Shown: positions 1 to 4,257 of the stretch, piece after piece
Layout: every line of letters begins with the position of its first letter
Position numbering within the stretch: position 1 is the stretch's first letter
Assembly: GCA_021813195.1 (NCBI GenBank)
Contig: JAKALI010000336.1
Location: 1 to 5,407 of the forward strand
Length of the DNA stretch: 5,407 nt
Direction of reading: 5' to 3'
From: Pseudomonadota bacterium
Lineage (GTDB): Bacteria; Pseudomonadota; Alphaproteobacteria; Rhizobiales; Hyphomicrobiaceae
The notes under the pieces: model-generated
The model's input: only the letters and a program-made list of their open reading frames with translations
Told to the model about the DNA's origin: nothing
The model's database searches: none
Program-made: the position numbers and the translations under genes

Positions 1-279
1 CATGCGGCCCAGGGCAACACGCTTCTGGTGGCCTTCCAGGGAGCGCTCGAGGGTCTGCGCCGGGAACTGGGGCTAAGCCGCCGCGCGTTCGCGGAACGAC
101 TCGGAATCCCGCGATCGAGCTACTTCCATCTGATGACGGACGCCGCCAATCCGAGCCTCGACTACATCGAGCTGATCGCCGAACGGGCCGGCGTTGAACC
201 GATCGCGTTTCTCGGAAACGTCGCGTCCAGGCGGACGACGCAGAACCGGGCTTCGCAAGGCTTGCGACCCGTAAGCTGA
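1..279 (+). CDS. Small XRE-like helix-turn-helix regulator, 5' end cut by window edge
   Basis: The frame is open from base 1 to a TGA at 277-279. A GTG at 28-30 could start an 83-residue protein, but this would cut into the first helix. The residues before it (NTLLVAFQGAL) line up with the matching part of the downstream regulator (NEMLAVRLQQL), so I infer that the true start is upstream of the window. The visible core is a five-helix XRE-type fold: LRRELGLSRRAFAERLGIP is the helix 1-2 region, RSSYFHLMTDAANPSLDYIE the recognition helix and turn, and AERAGVEPIAFLG the last helix, which ends in the FLG typical of this fold. The tail is short, basic and probably disordered. It is probably a DNA-binding transcriptional regulator; its targets are unknown. 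It shares strand and apparent architecture with the next gene, so the two may be an old duplication. Confidence 0.6.
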   Translation, partial: HAAQGNTLLVAFQGALEGLRRELGLSRRAFAERLGIPRSSYFHLMTDAANPSLDYIELIAERAGVEPIAFLGNVASRRTTQNRASQGLRPVS

Positions 280-282
280 ATC

Positions 283-297
283 ATTTTCAAAGAAAAT
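283..297. repeat. Perfect 6-bp inverted repeat after the first regulator
   Basis: ATTTTC and GAAAAT are exact inverted copies separated by AAA, starting three bases after the stop codon of the first regulator. The arms are AT-rich and there is no GC stem, so a terminator is unlikely. A regulator binding site is possible. The short arm length means chance cannot be excluded. Confidence 0.3.
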
Positions 298-302
298 TCT
301 AT

Positions 303-332
303 CTGACAACGTCCAATATACTGGACTTTAGA
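303..332 (+). promoter_or_regulatory. Possible promoter with an operator-like palindrome in the spacer
   Basis: CTGACA at 303-308 matches the -35 consensus at five of six positions. TTTAGA at 327-332 is a weak -10 after an 18-bp spacer. Inside the spacer, 311-326 is a 16-bp near-palindrome, GTCCA-ATATAC-TGGAC, with seven of eight base pairs matching. An alternative -10, TATACT, lies at 317-322 inside the palindrome but lacks a good -35. A dyad between -35 and -10, just upstream of a helix-turn-helix gene, is a common layout for autorepression. The palindrome is seen directly; the promoter and repressor roles are inferred. Confidence 0.35.
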
Positions 333-387
333 CACGGGGTATGGTGATGGATTGGGGTATCTCAATATATGTGAGAACTCGGTCGCG

Positions 388-759
388 ATGCCGCCCGTCC
401 GCAAACCCCAATCCGTCGATCACTCGGTGCTGAACGAAATGCTTGCTGTTCGGCTTCAACAGCTTGAAGTCGAAAACGGCGGCATGGAAGCCTTCTGGCC
501 AAAGACCGGACTGGCGCGGGGCACCTACTATACAATCCTGCGCGGTATCGGGAATCCGACATTGCGGACGATCGAGAGGATCGCATCCAGCCTGAACATG
601 AGCGCGCTGGAGCTGCTAGGCTTCGAGGCGTCGGACGCGCGGCGCGCGCTCAAGAAGAGCGGCGTCGACTATGACGATCTCGTTTCGGCGATCGGGAAGA
701 AGAATCGGGCGGATCGCGGACTAGCGCGCCAGACGCGGTCGCGAAAACTGCCGTCCTGA
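388..759 (+). CDS. Helix-turn-helix DNA-binding protein, XRE-like
   Basis: From the ATG at 388 the product is 123 residues. An in-frame TTG at 352 would add 12 residues (MGYLNICENSVA) that look like translated leader sequence, so I prefer the ATG, although neither start has a convincing ribosome binding site. The helix-turn-helix lies around residues 30-75: AFWPKTGLARGTYYTILRG forms the turn and recognition helix, NPTLRTIERIASSLNMS follows, and ALELLG closes the fold. The C-terminal third is charged (DYDDLVSAIGKKNRADRG) and ends in a basic tail. The domain resembles that of the preceding gene in spacing and in the NPSL/NPTL turn, but sequence identity is low. It is probably a transcription regulator, perhaps acting on its own promoter at 303-332. 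It converges with ssb across a hairpin at 811-830. Confidence 0.7.
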   Translation: MPPVRKPQSVDHSVLNEMLAVRLQQLEVENGGMEAFWPKTGLARGTYYTILRGIGNPTLRTIERIASSLNMSALELLGFEASDARRALKKSGVDYDDLVSAIGKKNRADRGLARQTRSRKLPS

Positions 760-810
760 CTTTGAGGGTCATCGCGGCGCAGAACGCGCCCCGGCCGACA
801 AGAATGGGAT

Positions 811-830
811 GGGGAGGCTCTCGCCTCCCC
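811..830. terminator. GC-rich hairpin between converging genes, probable terminator
   Basis: GGGGAGGC and GCCTCCCC form a perfect 8-bp stem with a TCTC loop. It begins nine bases beyond the ssb stop codon and about 50 bases beyond the stop of the convergent regulator, so it could end both transcripts. Neither side carries a clear run of T. The side serving ssb continues with ATCCCATTCTT, which is slightly T-rich. The hairpin is certain; termination is inferred from position. Confidence 0.5.
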
Positions 831-839
831 GCTCCTGGC

Positions 840-1169
840 TCAGGCGGCCGAGCGGTCACTCGCCTGAGCGAGCCGGCCGAACTCGAGGGCGATGAGGTCC
901 ACCGTGTAGACCCGGTGGCCGTCGCGCTCGAAGCTATTCTGCCGCAGCCGTCCGCGCACATGAACCAGGTCGCCCTTGCTGACGTGATCCTTCACGTAGG
1001 CCTGGATCGACTTGGTGAAGATCGTGACTTCGTTCCAGTGGGCGTCGTCCTTCCACTCGTCCTTGTCCTTGAAGGGATAGTTGGCGCAGATGCTGACCCG
1101 GACGGTCTTGCCAACTTCCTTGATGGTCCCGACGCGACCGATGAGGGTGAATTCGGCGATGTTACGCAT
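840..1169 (-). CDS. ssb: Minimal single-stranded-DNA-binding protein (SSB, OB fold)
   Basis: The 109-residue product is an SSB OB-fold domain. Family landmarks are the N-terminal strand NIAEFTLIGRVG, the tryptophan stretch HWNEVTIF (counterpart of the E. coli WHRVVLF region that stacks on bases), the conserved YVKDHVSKGDLVHVRGRLR, and the closing strand YTVDLIALEF. The ATG at 1167-1169 has a good ribosome binding site (GGAGAGAG, about 5-6 bases upstream). Chromosomal SSBs are usually 150-180 residues with a flexible linker and an acidic tip ending DDDIPF that recruits repair and replication proteins. Here the protein stops just after the OB fold with RLAQASDRSAA, so that tail is missing. It would coat single-stranded DNA in the cytoplasm, perhaps during plasmid transfer or replication. 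It is on the same strand as repABC but separated from repC by a 617-bp structured region, so it is probably a separate unit. Confidence 0.85.
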   Translation of the reverse strand: MRNIAEFTLIGRVGTIKEVGKTVRVSICANYPFKDKDEWKDDAHWNEVTIFTKSIQAYVKDHVSKGDLVHVRGRLRQNSFERDGHRVYTVDLIALEFGRLAQASDRSAA

Positions 1170-1294
1170 GGTCTCTCTCCATCTTGTGGGGCTGCGCCCC
1201 GTTGCGATGGCGATCCGTCATGGCCGGGAAGACGGCACAGAGCCGTAGCCCACGAGACGCGGGCGAAGGGCAAGCGCAGCGCTGCGCCCCGACA

Positions 1295-1390
1295 GGAGCC
1301 ACGAATTTTGGCGCCGCAGGCGCATGCGCGAGGAATGCCGGTCGGGGTCCCCGCTCGCGGGGGATCCGGCAGGGGAAAATTCTTGGCTCC
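1295..1390. repeat. Long-range inverted repeat enclosing nested hairpins
   Basis: GGAGCCACGAATTTT at 1295-1309 pairs with AAAATTCTTGGCTCC at 1376-1390 in 14 of 15 positions; the one mismatch is C1302 against T1383. The enclosed 66 bases hold a GCGCC-GCA-GGCGC hairpin (1311-1323), overlapping a 10-bp palindrome at 1320-1329, and a GCCGG/CCGGC stem (1337-1341 with 1366-1370) capped by CCCCG-CTCG-CGGGG (1349-1362). The whole can fold as a branched structure in either single strand. CCCC at 1287-1290 and GGGG at 1392-1395 could lengthen the outer stem past a small bulge. Confidence 0.75.
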
Positions 1391-1496
1391 AGGGGCCGAC
1401 GTGCCGGCGACGGCCATAGGTATTCAGCCATGCAACCGGGAGCCGCAGCCCAAACCGGAGAAGGCCGTGAGCGTCGCCATTGTCATCCACAGCCGC

Positions 1497-1550
1497 GCGG
1501 GACCCCTGTTTTGGCGAGACGACTGCGATCATCCCTCTCGCCTGTCCCGC
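1497..1550. repeat. Two-part nested inverted repeat
   Basis: GCGGGAC (1497-1503) pairs perfectly with GTCCCGC (1544-1550), and inside it GGCGAG (1513-1518) pairs perfectly with CTCGCC (1537-1542). The two stems are separated by a nine-base bulge on one side and one base on the other, with an 18-base apical loop. Thirteen nested pairs in 54 bases outside any gene suggest a folded RNA or single-stranded-DNA element. Confidence 0.55.
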
Positions 1551-1747
1551 CCAAGACGGACGAGGGCTATACGCGCCGATATGGACGCCACGATCGGAAA
1601 TCGATTCCAGACCGCGGACCGCCACCCAGCGCGACCGATTTGCGCGTCGGCCATGGCTAGAGACGAGCGCCCTTCGGCCGAGGATCAACGCGGCACCTTG
1701 TCGACGTTCGGCGATGATCCAAGCTTTGGCCACGACCAGGACAGGGC

Positions 1748-1765
1748 GGCCCGAGCCAGTGGGCC
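1748..1765 (-). terminator. Weak hairpin downstream of repC
   Basis: GGCCC and GGGCC form a 5-bp stem with an 8-base loop about 20 bases beyond the repC stop codon. No T tract follows on the repC strand, so a terminator role is only a suggestion from position. Confidence 0.2.
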
Positions 1766-1786
1766 TGAGAGACGTCCCCGCTTCCA

Positions 1787-3019
1787 TCAGGCCGGTCGTT
1801 TTTCATGAAGCTGCGAATTGATCTGCGCCATCAGGATCGGGCCGAGCGAGAACTCCCCGGCCTCGGCTTTTCGCGTCAGCCCGCGCAAATATCCGCCGGC
1901 GGAACGGATTGCTTCCCCGCGCTGCAGGATGCAGCCAACGACAATCGCCGCCTGGGTCTCGCCCATCACGGTTTGCGCCTCCTCCCAGGCGCTGGGACTA
2001 ATCCCGAGCATCGATCGGACCACCGTCGCCGTCGCGAGGAAATCCCGCCAGCTCGAAATGCCGCCCTTGGCGTAGTCGACGATGTCGGGACAGGCACTCA
2101 GCACCATTCCCAAAGGATAGGATCCCTCCGCAGGTCGCGACGGTTGAGGTTTTGGCTCCGTCCTCGCCGCCCTGCCTTCTCGAAGGCTAGGTTCAAGATC
2201 AATAAGGGAGTCTGGGTTTGAATTCTGTAAGTGACGCTCAGTTTGGGACTCTTTGGCGCTCATATTTTCTGTTTTGACATGAGTTTCCAACAGGCTGAGC
2301 ACGTCATCGGCAAGCTGCGAGAGCTCGTCGGCAATCTCCTCGAGCTGCTGGCATGTCGCGGTACGAGGAATCCGGTCGACGATCGACCGGAACGCCTGAT
2401 GCACTTCCTGCCAGTCGGCCGGCCCGTGCCCTGCCCTGCGCGTTGGCACACCTTCCTCGATGCCCGTCGCAATCATCTTGGCGATATCGCGCCGACATAG
2501 CGTGACCCGCTCGCGCGCGAGCTTGAGCGCGCGCGCCTCGGCCTCGATCTCCGCCGCCAGGTTCTGGAACTCCTCCGACCGAACGACGAGAGGCGATAGA
2601 TCGAAGCCGAAGGCGAGCTCGATGTCGCCGCCGGCGCCTTTCCGCGCATAGCGTTTGCCGTTCGGGCTATCCCGACGAACGATGAGGCCGGCGTCGACCA
2701 GGACCGCCAAATGACGCCGAAGCGTGGATGCCGGCATGCCGTGGGCGCGCAACGTCAGTTGGTGGTTCGAGGGAAAGACGATCAGGTCGTCTTCGCCCGT
2801 GAGCGCGGTCTCGGGGTGAAAGCTCAGCAGCGCATCGAGCACCGTCAGCGCGCGTTCGGAAACGCCGAGGCGCGGCCGGGCGGTGCAGATGGCGTGGAAG
2901 ATCTTCCACTTGTGGACCACCTTTTCGGGTGGTCTGCCCGCCGCCACAATTTGGGTTGCCACATGGGCAAGCGTCAGCGATCGCCGCCCAAAGGGCGTCG
3001 TTGATTGATATGGTTCCAT
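1787..3019 (-). CDS. repC: Replication initiator RepC
   Basis: This 410-residue product matches RepC in length and layout. The N-terminal DNA-binding half has a winged-helix segment around residues 83-128 (PSNHQLTLRAHGMPASTLRRHLAVLVDAGLIVRRDS), followed by a helical, charged middle (150-260). After a linker rich in Pro, Arg and Glu (about 275-300) comes the conserved C-terminal domain 305-400, with ACPDIVDYAKGGISSWRDF, MLGISPSAWEEA and GGYLRGLTRKAEAGEFSLGP. RepC is essential for replication of repABC plasmids and acts at an origin located inside its own gene. A 21-bp dyad and an AT-rich patch within this gene fit that. The start ATG at 3017-3019 follows GAAGG at 3027-3031. That site is partly buried in a hairpin, and an antisense RNA is encoded upstream on the other strand, so expression is probably held low at the leader. 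The stop overlaps an ATG (TGATG). Confidence 0.95.
   Translation of the reverse strand: MEPYQSTTPFGRRSLTLAHVATQIVAAGRPPEKVVHKWKIFHAICTARPRLGVSERALTVLDALLSFHPETALTGEDDLIVFPSNHQLTLRAHGMPASTLRRHLAVLVDAGLIVRRDSPNGKRYARKGAGGDIELAFGFDLSPLVVRSEEFQNLAAEIEAEARALKLARERVTLCRRDIAKMIATGIEEGVPTRRAGHGPADWQEVHQAFRSIVDRIPRTATCQQLEEIADELSQLADDVLSLLETHVKTENMSAKESQTERHLQNSNPDSLIDLEPSLREGRAARTEPKPQPSRPAEGSYPLGMVLSACPDIVDYAKGGISSWRDFLATATVVRSMLGISPSAWEEAQTVMGETQAAIVVGCILQRGEAIRSAGGYLRGLTRKAEAGEFSLGPILMAQINSQLHEKRPA
2191..2391. other. Candidate replication origin (oriV) inside repC
   Basis: TCCGGTCGA and TCGACCGGA (2371-2379 and 2383-2391) are perfect 9-bp inverted arms around CGA. On the other side, 2191-2280 has only 37 G or C in 90 bases (about 41%) inside an otherwise strongly GC-rich gene. 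Origins mapped in repABC plasmids lie within repC near a dyad and an AT-rich stretch, so this pairing is the best candidate in the window. It overlies the codons for RepC residues about 210-276, a region of low apparent conservation. A 9-bp dyad alone has a modest chance of arising at random. Confidence 0.45.
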
Positions 3020-3020
3020 G

Positions 3021-3044
3021 TCTTTGCCTTCGTTAGGGCAAAGA
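3021..3044 (-). promoter_or_regulatory. Hairpin masking the repC ribosome binding site
   Basis: On the mRNA strand TCTTTGCC pairs perfectly with GGCAAAGA (8 bp) around an 8-base loop. The structure ends two bases before the repC ATG. The likely Shine-Dalgarno GAAGG (3031-3027) lies half in the loop and half in the stem. In repABC plasmids, antisense RNA binding to the leader favours a structure that hides the repC start. This hairpin fits that element, although the competing fold was worked out by eye only. Confidence 0.55.
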
Positions 3045-3075
3045 AAATCTGCTCGCCAAAACGGCGCCTAAACGC

Positions 3076-3104
3076 TTGACAGTGATTCGCGGAAGTGTGA
3101 TTCT
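3076..3104 (+). promoter_or_regulatory. Promoter of the antisense RNA
   Basis: TTGACA (3076-3081) is a perfect -35 and GATTCT (3099-3104) an acceptable -10 at the ideal 17-bp spacing. They read opposite to repABC in the repB-repC gap, as for the strong constitutive ctRNA promoters of this family. The heptamer GTGATTC occurs twice (3082-3088 and 3097-3103), 15 bp apart, the second copy overlapping the -10. Confidence 0.75.
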
Positions 3105-3110
3105 TTGAGC

Positions 3111-3166
3111 GCCAACACAAAGAAGGGGCTTCCGGAGCGGCGACGTGACGGGGGCCTTTTTCTTTT
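3111..3166 (+). ncRNA. Antisense RNA (ctRNA) controlling repC
   Basis: Transcription from the promoter at 3076-3104 should begin near 3111. It should end at a hairpin with GGGGCTTCC (3125-3133) pairing to GGGGGCCTT (3150-3158), nine pairs with four G-U wobbles, followed by TTTTTCTTTT (3157-3166). The result is about 56 nt, close to known repABC ctRNAs. The loop (3134-3149) is the likely kissing site for the complementary repB-repC leader mRNA. In this family such RNAs lower RepC production and act as an incompatibility determinant. The identity rests on position, strand, promoter and terminator. Exact ends are estimates. Confidence 0.8.
3125..3166 (+). terminator. Intrinsic terminator of the antisense RNA
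   Basis: A nine-pair stem (3125-3133 with 3150-3158, including G-U pairs) with a 16-base loop is followed by an interrupted T tract, five T, one C and four T. The upstream AAAGAA can extend the pairing into the T tract. Confidence 0.7.
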
Positions 3167-3203
3167 GCCTATGGTTCTCCGACTGGGTTGCGGTGGTCTT
3201 GGT

Positions 3204-3225
3204 CTGGCCGGCTCATTCCGACCAG
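3204..3225 (-). other. Stem-loop just after the repB stop codon
   Basis: On the mRNA strand CTGGTCGG and CCGGCCAG form an 8-bp stem with one G-U pair and the loop AATGAG, about ten bases past the repB stop. No U tract follows, so it is more likely a leader or stabilising structure between repB and repC than a terminator. Confidence 0.4.
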
Positions 3226-3235
3226 GCAAGTTTGT

Positions 3236-4255
3236 TCATGCCGGCGGGTTGTCGGCTTTGAATTCGTCGTAAAGCGCCTGAAGCCGCTGCCTGACGAAGT
3301 CGCCGAACTTGGGGGCGACGCGATCGTCGAATGTCAGCGTGATTTTTTTGCCGGCGCGAGAGATTTTGGCAGCGTGTGTTCCATCATTCGCAGCCCACGT
3401 TTCTGCGCGCGCGCGAGATGCCTTCTCACGCAGCCCGGCCATGAGTGTCTCAAAGCGCTTGTCTGTGTCCAGCGCACCAAAGCTCGGCGGCTTGACCATG
3501 TCGATCGCTCGAGCGCGGTTGTTCTCGTGTTCGAGGAGATCGGTTAGTTCCTGCCAGCGCACCCGCCCGAAGGCTGGGGCCGGCCCAATGGCTTCGATGA
3601 CTGGAGCCGGCACCCGGGTCGCGATCGAGATAAGGCGCGAAAGCGCTGCTTTGTCGACGTTGAGCGACGCCATGATGATCTCTCGCGAAAATTTCCGATC
3701 TTCAAGCCTTGCAGCAAATCGGGCTCGCTCGATGAACGTAAGATCGGTACGCCCGCTATTCTCTTGGCCCTGCGCAATAACCAACTGCTCATCGGTAAGC
3801 GAGCGTACGACAGCCCGCACTTTGATGCCGAGGTCTCGGGCGGCTCGCAGGCGTCGGTGGCCAAAGGCCACCTCATAGCGCTCCGTATCGCTAGGCTTTG
3901 GCCGAACCAGAATCGGGACATTTTGGCCGTGCTCTCGAATCAGCTCGCGGAAGGCCGCGTTCTGCTCCTCGGTAGCTTCCATGCGGTCGGGAACGAAGGA
4001 ATTGTCGATGAGCGCTGGGTCGAGTTCGACAATCACCTGGCCTTCAATGAGCTTCTGCTCAATCTCCTCGGCGCGCTTAACCTTCTCTGAGATGCCGCCG
4101 AGCGATTGCGATATTGCGCCAAGCGCACTCGATTGCTTGATCGGGCGATCCAATCCTAACAGTGGTCGAACGCGATTGGCCGATGGAGCGGGTGCGACGT
4201 CCTGGGCCGGAGTATCCGCCGTCGTTGGAAGATCGAAGCTGATCTTGCGCGCCAT
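3236..4255 (-). CDS. repB: Plasmid partitioning protein RepB (ParB family)
   Basis: The 339-residue product has the ParB order. A basic, flexible N-terminus (1-60) is followed by the ParB/Srx-like CTP-binding domain (about 75-180) with ILVRP, the FGHRRLRAAR box (131-140) and ENSGRTDLTFIERA (165-178). A helix-turn-helix follows at about 188-210 (FSREIIMASLNVDKAALSRLIS), and the C-terminal dimerisation region ends with ITLTFDDRVAPKFGDFVRQRLQAL. It binds parS sites, spreads and loads RepA to segregate the plasmid, and helps repress the operon. The ATG at 4253-4255 is chosen because it gives the family N-terminus MARKI and has GAGGA (4263-4267) seven bases upstream, within the last codons of repA. 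Only two bases separate the repA stop from this start, so translation is probably coupled. The frame is open further upstream, but that stretch is repA read out of frame. Confidence 0.95.
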   Translation of the reverse strand: MARKISFDLPTTADTPAQDVAPAPSANRVRPLLGLDRPIKQSSALGAISQSLGGISEKVKRAEEIEQKLIEGQVIVELDPALIDNSFVPDRMEATEEQNAAFRELIREHGQNVPILVRPKPSDTERYEVAFGHRRLRAARDLGIKVRAVVRSLTDEQLVIAQGQENSGRTDLTFIERARFAARLEDRKFSREIIMASLNVDKAALSRLISIATRVPAPVIEAIGPAPAFGRVRWQELTDLLEHENNRARAIDMVKPPSFGALDTDKRFETLMAGLREKASRARAETWAANDGTHAAKISRAGKKITLTFDDRVAPKFGDFVRQRLQALYDEFKADNPPA

Positions 4256-4257
4256 GG

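Larger units (their letters stand above)
1170..1786. other. 617-bp gene-free, hairpin-dense region between repC and ssb
   Basis: Several long frames are open here on both strands, but none resembles a known domain and they overlap one another, as expected for GC-rich non-coding DNA. The region instead holds many inverted repeats: 1188-1200 (GGGGC-TGC-GCCCC), 1232-1246 (ACGGC-ACAGA-GCCGT), a 14-bp palindrome at 1274-1287, a 15-bp long-range stem 1295-1309 with 1376-1390, hairpins nested inside that stem, GGCCG/CGGCC at 1394-1415, and a two-part stem at 1497-1550. The 10-mer GCTGCGCCCC occurs at 1191-1200 and 1281-1290, exactly 90 bp apart. The density is highest in the half next to ssb. A structured leader RNA, a single-stranded-DNA promoter or priming site, or a mobile intergenic element are all possible. 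Confidence 0.6.

Noticed and set aside
445..463. Inverted repeat GCTGTT/AACAGC inside the second regulator gene
   Set aside because: It has 6-bp arms within coding sequence, no regulatory context, and is within chance expectation.
1170..1786. Insertion sequence or CRISPR array
   Set aside because: There is no transposase frame, no terminal inverted repeats with target duplication, and no regularly spaced repeats. The inverted repeats are all different from one another.
762..1808. Long + strand frame of 348 codons
   Set aside because: It runs antisense through ssb and across the hairpin region, has no recognisable domain, and matches the pattern of shadow frames in GC-rich DNA.
3188..3547. 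Plus-strand frame overlapping the repB end
   Set aside because: It is antisense to the conserved RepB C-terminus and shows no domain or ribosome binding site.
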